DNA of 64,000 bases from contig JAUXMV010000001.1 of the NCBI GenBank assembly GCA_030683155.1, positions 62,001 to 126,000 on the forward strand, given 5' to 3'. Positions 9,735-19,019 of this stretch are shown here, piece by piece. A program made the translations under genes and the position numbers. The DNA comes from Bacteroidales bacterium. GTDB taxonomy: Bacteria > Bacteroidota > Bacteroidia > Bacteroidales > F082. Position 1 is the first letter of the stretch. Each line of letters opens with the position of its first letter. The notes under the pieces are model-generated. The model made no database searches, was not told the origin of the DNA, and saw only the letters and a program-made list of their open reading frames with translations.

Positions 9735-9914
9735 AGCTTATCGGGAATAAGTGATATGATCACAATTTCTTCATGTTTTTGTCATGAAAAAAATCCAGAC
9801 TAAATCCCAACGAATGTCTAAATTTGAAGCGTTCAAGTGAAGAACAGAAATCACTTAAAAAAACGTGGCGAAACTGAGAAGCCAATAGAATCAGAAAAAA
9901 TAACAACAAATAAT

Positions 9915-10262
9915 ATGAATAATCTCGCTTTATTTGCTCAGGCAATTGTTGCATTATCCATCGTGATTGTATGGGTATTCCGTTTTGACAACATCATAAA
10001 AGAATTTAAACAATATGGGCTGAGTGACTTAACCCGCACGATGGTTGGCTCGGCCAAAATTTCTCTGGCCACCTTGTTGGTTGCAGGCATCTGGTATCCG
10101 TCTCTGGTGCTGATTCCGGCACTTTTGATGGCCTTTTTGATGATCAGCGCACAATATTTTCATTTCAAAGTCAAAAACCCCTTACAGAAACGAATGCCTT
10201 CACTTTTGTTACTTTTGCTTTGCCTTTTTATTGCTGCTGTATCCCTGAATATAATTGTTTGA
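9915..10262 (+). CDS. DoxX-like membrane protein
   Basis: This 115-residue protein has four hydrophobic helices (NLALFAQAIVALSIVIVWVF, ISLATLLVAGIW, SLVLIPALLMAFLMIS, and LLLLLLCLFIAAV). The pattern of a first helix, an FRFDNIIKEFKQYG loop and then three helices fits the DoxX-like group. The start is taken at 9915: the frame stays open back to 9837, but those 26 residues are polar and unlike the family. The next gene starts inside the stop codon (TGATG at 10260-10264), so the two are translationally coupled. The biochemical role is unknown. Confidence 0.75.
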   Translation: MNNLALFAQAIVALSIVIVWVFRFDNIIKEFKQYGLSDLTRTMVGSAKISLATLLVAGIWYPSLVLIPALLMAFLMISAQYFHFKVKNPLQKRMPSLLLLLLCLFIAAVSLNIIV

Positions 10263-10600
10263 TGCTTCTATTTCAACTAGTTGTCTTATTTTCAGGTTTT
10301 TCCTTTTTAATTTATGGAATCAGCTGGTTTACCTCTCCTTTTATGAAAAGTGAGTTTAAACGCTTTAAACTTGAGAGATTTGGACTGCTCACCGTCATTT
10401 TGGAGATTGCCGGAGCACTTGGATTGTTTATCGGATTGATGTTTCATTCCATTTTACTGATCTCCTCCGGAGGATTGACTTTATTAATGTTTTTTGGTCT
10501 TTTGGTAAGACTGAAAGTAAAAGACGGTTTTTGGGTTTCTTTGCCTGCTCTGTTTTACATGATGCTTAATCTGTATATATTTATAGCCACGGTGGTTTAA
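10262..10600 (+). CDS. DoxX-like membrane protein, coupled partner
   Basis: This 112-residue, four-helix protein has the same size and layout as the preceding gene. Helix 1 is LFQLVVLFSGFSFLIYGISW, followed by a charged loop with FKRFKLERFGLLT and three further helices ending LYIFIATVV. The ATG overlaps the upstream stop (TGATG), which decides the start. The two proteins probably form a hetero-oligomer or are products of an old duplication. No cofactor or catalytic motif is seen. Confidence 0.75.
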   Translation: MLLFQLVVLFSGFSFLIYGISWFTSPFMKSEFKRFKLERFGLLTVILEIAGALGLFIGLMFHSILLISSGGLTLLMFFGLLVRLKVKDGFWVSLPALFYMMLNLYIFIATVV

Positions 10601-10631
10601 TAAAATTTGAACAAAATATATAAAGTTATCT

Positions 10632-11105
10632 ATGAGTAAGCTTGTCGTTGTCAAAAAGTATATTGAGGATATATTTAAAACCAGCCGTTTTGCTGTGCTT
10701 GCCACAGAAGGGGACGGTCAACCACACGCAAGTTATGTTGCAATTACGCCAATGGATAGCTACCGTGCGCTTATTTTTGCTACCTATCGCAACACCCAGA
10801 AATATCTAAATCTCATACGCAACGGCAAAGTAGCATTGCTGGTTGAAAGCGGGAAACACAGCAGCACAGCGCAACAGGATAGTTTTGTGCTCACTGCATT
10901 TGGGCATATGGAAGAGATTGGTACTGCAGAAAAGGAACACGTTTTCAATAAGCATCTTAAATGGCATCCTGATCTCTTGTCCTTTATGCAAGCCGAAGAT
11001 TGCACACTCGTCAGAATCAAAGTCGATACCTATCAGGTTGTTCGTGGAATTGATGATGTGGAGTGGTGGAGCATCAACGATATAGATGAAGATAAGTCAA
11101 ACTAA
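10632..11105 (+). CDS. Pyridoxamine 5'-phosphate oxidase-fold protein
   Basis: This 157-residue cytoplasmic protein has the split-barrel flavin-binding fold. The N-terminus carries the family pattern FAVLATEGDGQPHASYVAI. Later come FATYRNTQKYLNLIRNGKVALLVE and a middle barrel strand ending FGHMEEIG. It belongs to the broad PPOX-like group, which binds FMN, F420 or heme, and the true substrate cannot be read. It starts 31 bases after the DoxX pair and may be co-transcribed with it. Confidence 0.85.
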   Translation: MSKLVVVKKYIEDIFKTSRFAVLATEGDGQPHASYVAITPMDSYRALIFATYRNTQKYLNLIRNGKVALLVESGKHSSTAQQDSFVLTAFGHMEEIGTAEKEHVFNKHLKWHPDLLSFMQAEDCTLVRIKVDTYQVVRGIDDVEWWSINDIDEDKSN

Positions 11106-11129
11106 AAATTAATGTATTCCACAACCAAA

Positions 11130-11160
11130 CTGATTTGCTAGAAAAAAACTATCAAATCAG
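11130..11160. other. Strong hairpin after the PPOX gene
   Basis: CTGATTTGCTAG (11130-11141) pairs with CTATCAAATCAG (11149-11160) with one mismatch around a seven-A loop. It lies 24 bases after the stop. There is no T tract, so it may be a transcript-stabilising or processing hairpin rather than a full terminator. Confidence 0.4.
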
Positions 11161-11167
11161 AAATCTT

Positions 11168-11383
11168 CTATAAATGGCGCGGGTTCACTTTATCTTTAAC
11201 AGTTGACCTGGCTTTAACCATAAAATCAACATCTGGAGTCTTTTGCAAGGCATGAACCTCATACTGTAAGCCAAAAATGTGTATTTTATTCTGAAGCAAA
11301 GGCTTGCTGATACTGTCGGCTTTTTGGCAGCCCTACAAACAGATTAGATGTAGTCTGAGTAAATTTCTCAACTTGTTTTTCAT
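11168..11383 (-). pseudogene. Small lipoprotein gene interrupted by an amber codon
   Basis: On the minus strand an ATG at 11383-11381 follows a strong ribosome site (AAGGAGGA, seven bases upstream). The frame runs 72 codons to TAG at 11168, with one internal TAG at codon 17 (11335-11333). Read through, it gives a basic N-terminus and a hydrophobic stretch (NLLRLHLICL). The interrupted codon comes next, then Gly-Cys, exactly where a lipobox (L-x-G-C) would lie. The mature part is about 53 residues (QKADSISKPLLQ and so on). I recognise no family. A single substitution, a sequencing error or, less likely, readthrough could explain the stop. Confidence 0.5.
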
Positions 11384-11731
11384 TTGTATTTCCTCCTTCA
11401 ATTAGATTGGCCTACAGTTAAGCTTGCATAAAGCTAACAGGTATGTAATGCCTCAATTTATTGATAATCTGTGTATGATGTAAGATTTTATAAAAGATGT
11501 GTAACGCATTCCCCCTTTACAACACGCATCTTTGTAGAAGTTAGAAATGTTAAATCATGCGACAAAATTATGTCAGTGATATAGACTTCAAAATTTATAA
11601 AAGTATTGTTATTGCTGTTTATGATGGTTTTTTGAAATGCATGTAAAAAACAAGGTGTGGTTCAAAATTTAAGTTTGATTGCATTTCTAAAATAAGTTTT
11701 TAGGATCATTATTAAATTAAATTTCTTCATT

Positions 11732-14700
11732 ATGAAAACAAAACTACAAACAATCTTGCTAACAGTTTTTCTGTTTTCAATACCGATTTTAAATTTTGGC
11801 CAGACACCTGACTTAAAAACATGCGCTGACTTTATCCTCTTTACATCCTCCGGCGGGATTACAAACACAGGGGTTTCTCAGATACTCGGAGGGGCTATTG
11901 GAATAAACTTTGGTGCTTTAACCGGTTTTGATGATGTGAACTGTGTGAAACATGTTCAAAATGCTGCAACAATCCAATGTGATCTGGATTTGCAAGCCGT
12001 CTATGATGAAATAACTGCAATTGTTCCAACAGCAACAATAACCGCTGCAAGTCTTGACGGTGCCACAATTACCCCGGGTATTTATAAAATCAATGAAGCA
12101 GTGGCACTGACTTTAGACCTTACTTTAGATGCACAGAATAACCCGGATGCACTTTTCATTTTTAAAATTGTGGGAGCGTTTTCTACAGCCGCATCTGTTA
12201 ATATTCTTTTAATTAACGGGGCCTCAGTAAATAATGTTTTTTGGCACGGAACTGCCGCTATAGGTTCAGGCGCCAGTGCTTCATTAAAAGGAACATTTAT
12301 GACCAATACCGGTGCCATAGCTTTTGGTGCAGGCACTTTACTTGAAGGACGGGCACTTACTGTTATAGGAGAGGTAACAATCAGTGAAAGTACATTAACA
12401 GGATGTATCAATCCTGTTGCGACAACAGTCAACCTGACCCAGCCAACCTGTTCAGTATTTACCGGAACAATTGAAGTCACAGCTCCTTTAGGTGCTGGAA
12501 TGACATACAGCATTGATGGTACTGACTTTACCAACACCACAGGTTTATTTACAAAAGTACCAGCTGGTGACTATACCGTAACATCAAAAAACGCGGATGG
12601 CTGTTTATCTATGACAGACATTACATTGGTAGGGTTTAAGCATGCACCCTCTTTAGGCACAGTGACCGATTTTGTGCTCTTCACGTCCACCGGTGCGGTA
12701 GGAAATACAGGGGTTTCGACTATTACAGGTGGCGCTATAGGTACAAATGCCGGTGCGATAAGTGGTTTTGATGCAGTAGATTGTGTGAAACATGTTGAAA
12801 ATGCTGAAACAGCCCAAGCTAAGCTGGATTTACAAGCTGCCTTCAATGAATTAGGTGCTATCCAGACAACACAGACACTTACTCCCGCAGAACTTTCGGG
12901 AGCTACGCTTACAGCAGGGGTTTATCATATCAATTCCGCAGCAGATCTGACTGTAGACCTGACTTTAAATGCCGAGGGTAATCCTGATGCAGTATTCATT
13001 TTTAAGGTAACAGGCGCATTTTCAGTGGCAGCCTTAGTAGATATTCTTTTAATTAACGGCGCATCAGTAAATAATGTTTTCTGGAGAGTAGACGGTGCCA
13101 TAAGTGCCGGTGCAGGATCCACCCTGAGAGGGGTATTTATTGCTTTGGCAGGCGAAGTTGCTTTAGGAGATGGAGTTACGCTCGAAGGCAGGGGACTAAC
13201 CATTGCAGGTGCCATTGGCATAAACAATACTAATGTTTCAGTTTGTATAAGGCCTGTTGATCCAATCATCACCCTTACTCAACCAAATTGTTCTCTGAAT
13301 ACCGGATCAATTACCATCACAACTCCAATTGCAGCAGGTATGACATACAGAATCGATTATTGCGCTTACTCTAATACAACCGGCATATTTACCGACGTAG
13401 CACCAGGCACATACCTTGTTACGGCAAAGGATTCAGAAGGTTGCATTTCAGATGGCACAACAGTGATAATCAATGCGGAGTCACCAGATATTACATGGAC
13501 AGGGATTGAAAACAATGATTGGAGTAATATACAAAACTGGAATTTGGCAGAAATACCGGGCGCATACTGCGATGCAATAATACCACTTAATGGTATAGTA
13601 AATATTAGCTCCGAAACAACCGCTGAATCGAAAGGTCTTTCTATTGATGCAGGTGCCGTTCTCACCATTGAACCAGGGAAAACTTTGACAGTATATGGAA
13701 CCCTGACCAATAATGCAGGTGTTGCAGGTCTCATTATTAAGAGCGATGCGACTGGCACAGCTTCTTTGATACACAGCACTGCTAACGTTTCAGCATCTTT
13801 TGAGCGATATATGAATGATGCTGATTGGGCAGATTGGACAGATGGCTGGCATTTCGTAAGCAGTCCCGTTGCCACACAGGCTATTTCACCTAACTTTACT
13901 GTTGATCCTGCATCAGATTATGATTTTTATTCCTGGCATGAACCTTCAAATCTTTGGGTTAATTTTAAAAATAATATCAACCCTCCAACATGGAGCACTG
14001 CAAATACCATCAATAACGGACTTAGCAATAATTCATCCAATTTACTTGTTGGAAAAGGTTATATGGTAGCCTATAATTCGTCTGAGGTTAAAGTATTTTC
14101 AGGCAATCTCAATGTTGCAGATATCACTGTTCAGGATTTGACAATAACAGGAACCAGCAATGCCAACAGAAGCTGGCACTTACTTGGCAATCCATTTTCC
14201 ACCGCTTTAACCTGGGATGCCGGTTCAGACTGGAACTTAACCAATATTGCAGGTGTAGCAAAAATCTGGAATGAAGCATTGCAGGCTTATTCGGATCTGA
14301 CCTCAACACCAGTTTCATCAATTCCTGCAACAAATGGATTTATGGTTCAGGCAAGCACAGGAACAGGTAGTCTTACTTTGCCGGCTGCAAAAAGAGATCA
14401 TAGTGCACAGGCCTTTTATAAAAATACAGTTCCTATTCACAGGATTGTGCTAATGGCATCACCCATGGATAAATTGAGCGGACAGCATTCAACAATTTGT
14501 TTTATTCCTGAAGCTACAGAAGACTTTGACCTGATGTACGACAGTGAATTCCTTGCCGGATATGCGCCCAAATTTTATTCGATATCAGATGATTTTAAGT
14601 TGTCAACTAATTCACTTCCTTCAATGAATGATGAAATAGTCATTCCTTTCGGATTTGTTAAAAACAATGCATCCGACTATTCAATTGAGCTTACAGAAAC

Positions 14701-15082
14701 TATCGATGGTCAAATGCTCTATCTTTCCGACTTGAAAACCAATACTGTTCATACATTTAATAACAACCCTGTTTACCACTTTAATTCCGAAGAAGGTGAT
14801 AATCCGAATCGTTTCCTTCTATACTTTGGAACAGTAGGTATTGATAATTTAGTAGATAATGAAAGCTTTCGGACTTATTTTTCCGGAGGAAATCTGTATA
14901 TGATGATTCCTGATGGCAAAGCAGTATTAGAGGTTTTCGACATTTTGGGTCGTATGGTACAGAGCAAAGCCATCTTCGGAGAAGGTTTGCACAGTCAGCC
15001 TTTCAACCAGCCACCCGGTTTCTATATAGTAAGACTGTTGGGTGAAAATGGAGCGAAAACGGTAAAAATAATCGTTGATTAG
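11732..15082 (+). CDS. T9SS-exported tandem DUF3494 (ice-binding-like) protein
   Basis: This is a 1116-residue surface protein. After a signal peptide (to FGQ, residue 24) there are two DUF3494 domains, at about 28-222 and 308-505. Each begins DF(I/V)LFTSxGxxxNTGVSxIxGGAIG and carries the FIFKxxGAF...SVNNVFW strand region of the ice-binding beta-helix family. SprB-like Ig repeats follow each domain (YSIDGTDFTNTTG and YRIDYCAYSNTTG). Then come an exported-protein module beginning WTGIENNDWSNIQNW and a T9SS sorting domain in the last 85 residues (VLEVFDILGRMVQSK). DUF3494 proteins bind ice or act as adhesins; which applies here is open. Confidence 0.9.
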   Translation: MKTKLQTILLTVFLFSIPILNFGQTPDLKTCADFILFTSSGGITNTGVSQILGGAIGINFGALTGFDDVNCVKHVQNAATIQCDLDLQAVYDEITAIVPTATITAASLDGATITPGIYKINEAVALTLDLTLDAQNNPDALFIFKIVGAFSTAASVNILLINGASVNNVFWHGTAAIGSGASASLKGTFMTNTGAIAFGAGTLLEGRALTVIGEVTISESTLTGCINPVATTVNLTQPTCSVFTGTIEVTAPLGAGMTYSIDGTDFTNTTGLFTKVPAGDYTVTSKNADGCLSMTDITLVGFKHAPSLGTVTDFVLFTSTGAVGNTGVSTITGGAIGTNAGAISGFDAVDCVKHVENAETAQAKLDLQAAFNELGAIQTTQTLTPAELSGATLTAGVYHINSAADLTVDLTLNAEGNPDAVFIFKVTGAFSVAALVDILLINGASVNNVFWRVDGAISAGAGSTLRGVFIALAGEVALGDGVTLEGRGLTIAGAIGINNTNVSVCIRPVDPIITLTQPNCSLNTGSITITTPIAAGMTYRIDYCAYSNTTGIFTDVAPGTYLVTAKDSEGCISDGTTVIINAESPDITWTGIENNDWSNIQNWNLAEIPGAYCDAIIPLNGIVNISSETTAESKGLSIDAGAVLTIEPGKTLTVYGTLTNNAGVAGLIIKSDATGTASLIHSTANVSASFERYMNDADWADWTDGWHFVSSPVATQAISPNFTVDPASDYDFYSWHEPSNLWVNFKNNINPPTWSTANTINNGLSNNSSNLLVGKGYMVAYNSSEVKVFSGNLNVADITVQDLTITGTSNANRSWHLLGNPFSTALTWDAGSDWNLTNIAGVAKIWNEALQAYSDLTSTPVSSIPATNGFMVQASTGTGSLTLPAAKRDHSAQAFYKNTVPIHRIVLMASPMDKLSGQHSTICFIPEATEDFDLMYDSEFLAGYAPKFYSISDDFKLSTNSLPSMNDEIVIPFGFVKNNASDYSIELTETIDGQMLYLSDLKTNTVHTFNNNPVYHFNSEEGDNPNRFLLYFGTVGIDNLVDNESFRTYFSGGNLYMMIPDGKAVLEVFDILGRMVQSKAIFGEGLHSQPFNQPPGFYIVRLLGENGAKTVKIIVD

Positions 15083-15148
15083 CTGGATGCTTATCTCCAG
15101 ATGGTTAAAATCAAAGCAGATAAAATGAATAACCAAAATAATAAAAAG

Positions 15149-15409
15149 ATGAAAAAGATACTAATAATTTTGATATTGCTGATAGGATTTTCATTCACGG
15201 GATTAGAGTTAATGTCCCAAAATCCACCTGAACCACCGGGGGATGGACATGGAAATGATAATAACCTACCAGGTGGTGGAGCTCCGTTAGGCAGTGGCTT
15301 AGCCATATTGTTGTTTCTGGGCTCAGCATATGGGGGTTACAAAATCTATCGCGCTAAAAGAACAAATCTCGACTTCCCACCTAATGAGCGTTTTGAAATA
15401 GAAGATTAG
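15149..15409 (+). CDS. Small PID-CTERM-like sorted protein
   Basis: This 86-residue protein has a signal peptide (KKILIILILLIGFSFTG) and a proline/glycine-rich mature part (NPPEPPGDGHGNDNN). The tail is PLGSGLAILLFLGSAYGGYKIY, followed by a basic and acidic end. A GxGL motif, one membrane helix, GG-K-Y and positive charges match the layout of the PID-CTERM sorting signals of Bacteroidetes, though the usual PIDGGL reads PLGSGL here. In-frame starts at 15125 and 15101 also exist; 15149 gives the best signal peptide. It follows a T9SS gene by 66 bases. The sorting enzyme is not in the window. Confidence 0.7.
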   Translation: MKKILIILILLIGFSFTGLELMSQNPPEPPGDGHGNDNNLPGGGAPLGSGLAILLFLGSAYGGYKIYRAKRTNLDFPPNERFEIED

Positions 15410-15622
15410 TTTTAAACGAATACAAAAAGTCTTTGATGCAAGTAATAATGATCTTGCAGGAGGACTTTCTGTATTTTGAATCAATAAAAAGCTGATAAGT
15501 ATTGTACCATATTCTGATGCAAAAGCTTACTGATATAACATGTTGTTATGCAATATGCCATAAGCCCAAACGTCTGATGAGAGCGTTAACTTAATTGTTT
15601 TGATTCGTTATTAAGTCAAAAT

Positions 15623-17680
15623 CTATTCTTTCTCATCGTGAGACATGATATTCAGAAAGAAATCTTCGAAATATTCCACGATATACACAGAACCAACTTT
15701 GGAGAAGTGGTTTACATCGCTGAAGTATATTTTATTCCCAACCTGACTGATGCAGGTGCCATCTTCACAAAATGGCTCTGAAGGATCAAGAAAATGGAAG
15801 TTGTCCAGATCCTTGAAATATTCCTTCATGAAATCATTGATCATGATTGTGGATTGTTCCGCCTGAAATGAATTGGAAACAGGCGAAATAAATGACAGGA
15901 AGGAGGGTTTAAGCAACTTATCGATGTAATTTATCTCACCTTTCCTGACAGGAGATTCACCGATGACAATAATTTTCCTGTCCTTTCCCAAAATGTCTCT
16001 GAGTTTTTCAATTTTTTCGCAAAGTAATTGCATTGCCTCCTCTTTTCCAAGTTTGGCAGGATCAATCATTTCCCCTGTTTCTTCGTCCAAAATCTTACAA
16101 AATGAGAAAAGACGGGAATTCCAGTAATAGCTTATCACCAAAGGTGCTTCAGGATTCTTTTCCAAGAGTTTGATTTTGGATGTTAAAACAGAATCAGCAT
16201 CGAGCGTACATTTGTCATTGGTAGAAATTATATCGGGCAAAACAAAACAACTCACATAGGAAATATGAACTTTCAAGCCATGCTTTTTTACCATTATCGA
16301 ATCCAGTCCGACAGCAAAATGCCCTGAATGACTGTCGCCAAGCCACACCATATCAATGCTTTCTTTCGGGTTTTGCTTGCTTTGAATTTCAGTGTCAAAT
16401 TCATAAAAGACACCACCCCAGTTGAAATAGTGGTATTTAACAGGAGCCCCGATTTCTTCTATCAACGCAAGGTTTTTTTCATCAAGCCTCCATAACCAAC
16501 CATCATTGGCTGAGACATTTTTTTTAATGGCATAGGAACCTCCGGCAAACAGTAAAAACATAAAAGCCATTTTGGCATAATCAAGTTTGATGCTTTTTAG
16601 CTTATATTGCCTGAACGGGGTTTCGTAATATTTATAAACCAACAGCGAAATTCCGATGGAGAGCACGAACAATATCAATCCGCTGATCAAATTTATTGGC
16701 TTGTCGTAAAGGTGCTTGTAATATACAATGATCGGCCAGTGAAAAAGGTAAATTGTATAACTGGCATTGCCGGTTTGGCGAAGCATATTGTTAAGATAGA
16801 ACCACTTAAAGTATTTGGTTTGTGGCGCAATGATAAGCAGCGAAATTCCGGCACAAGGGATGATATTCAGGATGCTGAGGTAGGAAAGTTTGTCGTTAAA
16901 AATCACTGCAGGTACCAATATTAACAGAAAACCCAGGCTCGTGATCAGACCTTTGGTTTTTTCGTTTCTGATGTGGATTTCAGGAATGAAAACCAATAAG
17001 GCTCCCATCAAAAATTCATAAGTCCTGAAAGGAAGCATGAAAAACAGCAGTGACTGCAAATCGGTTGTGGATTCCTTGTGTCTGGAGAAAAAAATCAGGA
17101 TCTCTTCAGAAACGCCATAAGCATTGATGTAAAAAGTGGCAATAAATGCAATAATTGAGAGGCTCAGAATAAGGATGTAAGTTTTGTATTTGCTAAAGCC
17201 TTTTAAAAACAAGAAAAGCGTAAGCGGCCAGATAAAATAATACTGTTCTTCAACCGAAAGCGACCATGTATGCAGCATAGGTTTAAGTTTCGCCGCTGTA
17301 TCAAAATAGCCCGACTCACCAAGGAAATAGAAATTGGATAAGGCTATCGAACCTGAAAAAATTGATTCAGTAAGTCCGATAAAGTCTGAAGGGGATAAAA
17401 GCAAAAAGCCAAGAATGAAAACAAAAATGGAGGTCAAAAAATAGGAAGGCATGAGTCGTTTTACCCTACGATAATAGAATCTTGAGATATTAAAACCTTG
17501 AGTTGTTCTATATTCGTGGGTGATATTGCGTGTGATTAAAAATCCGCTGATGACAAAAAACACATCGACACCGATAAAACCTCCTTTAAACAAGCTGATG
17601 TCGAGATGGAAAAGCAATACAAGCAATACTGCGAGTGCTCTTAAGGAATCAAGATGATCGAGGTATTTTAATTTGGTCAT
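15623..17680 (-). CDS. Acyltransferase-3/SGNH O-acyltransferase
   Basis: This 685-residue integral membrane protein is of the OafA/YrhL type. Residues 1-370 are the acyltransferase-3 domain with about ten helices; its signature includes LRALAVLLVLLFHLD (catalytic-type His) and GVDVFFVISGFLIT, with RRVKRLMPSYF after it. The C-terminal 280 residues form an SGNH/GDSL-like extracytoplasmic domain, with block I seen as VWLGDSHSGHF and a late block with NHFSKVGS. Such two-domain proteins O-acetylate O-antigen, peptidoglycan or exopolysaccharide. It is transcribed convergently with the preceding genes. The glycan substrate is unknown. Confidence 0.92.
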   Translation of the reverse strand: MTKLKYLDHLDSLRALAVLLVLLFHLDISLFKGGFIGVDVFFVISGFLITRNITHEYRTTQGFNISRFYYRRVKRLMPSYFLTSIFVFILGFLLLSPSDFIGLTESIFSGSIALSNFYFLGESGYFDTAAKLKPMLHTWSLSVEEQYYFIWPLTLFLFLKGFSKYKTYILILSLSIIAFIATFYINAYGVSEEILIFFSRHKESTTDLQSLLFFMLPFRTYEFLMGALLVFIPEIHIRNEKTKGLITSLGFLLILVPAVIFNDKLSYLSILNIIPCAGISLLIIAPQTKYFKWFYLNNMLRQTGNASYTIYLFHWPIIVYYKHLYDKPINLISGLILFVLSIGISLLVYKYYETPFRQYKLKSIKLDYAKMAFMFLLFAGGSYAIKKNVSANDGWLWRLDEKNLALIEEIGAPVKYHYFNWGGVFYEFDTEIQSKQNPKESIDMVWLGDSHSGHFAVGLDSIMVKKHGLKVHISYVSCFVLPDIISTNDKCTLDADSVLTSKIKLLEKNPEAPLVISYYWNSRLFSFCKILDEETGEMIDPAKLGKEEAMQLLCEKIEKLRDILGKDRKIIVIGESPVRKGEINYIDKLLKPSFLSFISPVSNSFQAEQSTIMINDFMKEYFKDLDNFHFLDPSEPFCEDGTCISQVGNKIYFSDVNHFSKVGSVYIVEYFEDFFLNIMSHDEKE

Positions 17681-18339
17681 GAGGCGATGTTATGCGATTG
17701 ACTTGTTTTGTGGAATTTGAAATAAATTTGGTGCATCATTATTTCATTAACAAAGCAGACTTTTCGATTCTAACATAATATATTGATTATTATTTGTTTA
17801 AATCAAGTTGTACGTATAAGCACACAAAATTAGAATTAATTTCTGAATGGCAAATCAAAGTTCAGGAATAGTGGTCGCTAAAAAGATGATTTTCTTTTTC
17901 AAACGAATTCAAGATTTACCAAATGTGTTTCTTTTATCCTGTAAGCACTCAGTCAGTGATTCAGCAAAGCAAAGATATCTTTGTTGTTCTGCCTTCCAAA
18001 TAAATTTTGCATTATGCTCTTCGAGGTAGTGTTTCATAAAAATAGGTAGAAGTTTTGCTTCGTATTTCAAAGCTGCAATAAAACGTAATTCATAACCGCT
18101 TCTCATTAGAAAATGACTTCAGCCAAAACTCGCAAGATGCTCTTAGGCAAGGAATTATTTGAGTTATGAACAATTCACACTTAATAGTTTCAATTTGTGT
18201 TGGTATGTTTTTTAAATAAATTTTTAACGCGTGTTATTAGTGTACAATATAGTTCTACCTTTCGTGCAAATTGTGACGGGTGACTACTGGCATAATAAAA
18301 AACAAGCGTCTTTATTGAGTTTTAAAATTTGAGCAACCG
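17681..18339. other. Gene-poor stretch
   Basis: This AT-rich spacer lies upstream of the acyltransferase. Apart from one short minus-strand frame (17909-18106) it shows no coding character. No promoter matching the full consensus was found. Confidence 0.4.
17909..18106 (-). CDS. Hypothetical 65-residue protein
   Basis: This short minus-strand frame starts with ATG and encodes a mixed, soluble-looking sequence (YELRFIAALKYEAKLLPIF, then FIWKAEQQRYLCFAESL). Charged and aromatic residues alternate as in a small helical protein. No signal peptide or membrane helix is present and I recognise no family. It lies alone in a 650-base gap. It could be a fragment of a larger lost gene or a chance frame. 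Confidence 0.3.
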   Translation of the reverse strand: MRSGYELRFIAALKYEAKLLPIFMKHYLEEHNAKFIWKAEQQRYLCFAESLTECLQDKRNTFGKS

Positions 18340-18789
18340 ATGAAACACCTACTATCTAAGCCAAAAATTGCGAAACATTTATTTCCAATTGAATTATCGG
18401 TCTTATTTGGCCAGGCTAATTTAGCAAACACCTGTTTATTTTCAACTTATTTACAAGGCATTCAGATGCTGACGGGGATGACAGTGTTTAGGAAAGTATC
18501 TGCCAGTTTTAATACTAAGCAGAAAACTGTACTATTACAATGGGAAAAATATTCAAACAATAATCTCGGCATTTCTTTGCAATATCAGTTGCATAAGCTT
18601 ATAAGGAGTGCAATGAAATGGATTGGCGTCGTCGATGCGACTCAGTCAGGGTTTTACGGTGGCGCCTTCCCATGGAAAGTTGGTTACCTGCCATTTAATC
18701 CACATTTTCTATTCCAGCAAAACACCCACACTACCGATTCTATAGGAAACCTTCACATAAATATCAAAGTTGCAGCCCAGGATCAATAA
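18340..18789 (+). CDS. Doubtful hypothetical protein
   Basis: This 149-residue frame ends 23 bases before the truncated secreted-protein gene. It has no signal peptide, no clear domain and an odd composition rich in Leu, Gln, Asn and His (TCLFSTYLQGIQML, FNPHFLFQQNTHTT). It may be the remains of a decayed gene or a chance open frame. No function is proposed. Confidence 0.2.
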   Translation: MKHLLSKPKIAKHLFPIELSVLFGQANLANTCLFSTYLQGIQMLTGMTVFRKVSASFNTKQKTVLLQWEKYSNNNLGISLQYQLHKLIRSAMKWIGVVDATQSGFYGGAFPWKVGYLPFNPHFLFQQNTHTTDSIGNLHINIKVAAQDQ

Positions 18790-18812
18790 TTTCAACCAAT
18801 AAACATCTTATC

Positions 18813-19007
18813 ATGAAAAAGTTCATTTTTATCACCACCATCTTTTTTATGTTTATAAATCAAGTGAGTTTTTCACAGAATCTTATCGCAGTGCAGAATG
18901 GCGCTCCTGCCTCATTTTACACCTCACTTGCTTTAGCCATTACTAATGCGTCTTATGGCGATACTATTTATGTACCGGGCGGCTCATTTTCTAATATTCA
19001 AAATTGA
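18813..19007 (+). pseudogene. Truncated N-terminus of a secreted repeat protein
   Basis: This 64-residue frame starts with a clear signal peptide (KKFIFITTIFFMFINQVSFSQ). It continues NLIAVQNGAPASFYTSLALAI and GDTIYVPGGSF, which is how large secreted parallel beta-helix proteins of Bacteroidetes typically begin, and then stops abruptly at 19005. The rest of the beta-helix is missing. The next gene begins 13 bases later with its own signal peptide. The simplest reading is a 5' remnant left by a deletion or recombination that brought in the 19020 gene. Confidence 0.6.
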
Positions 19008-19019
19008 AGTATAAAGATT

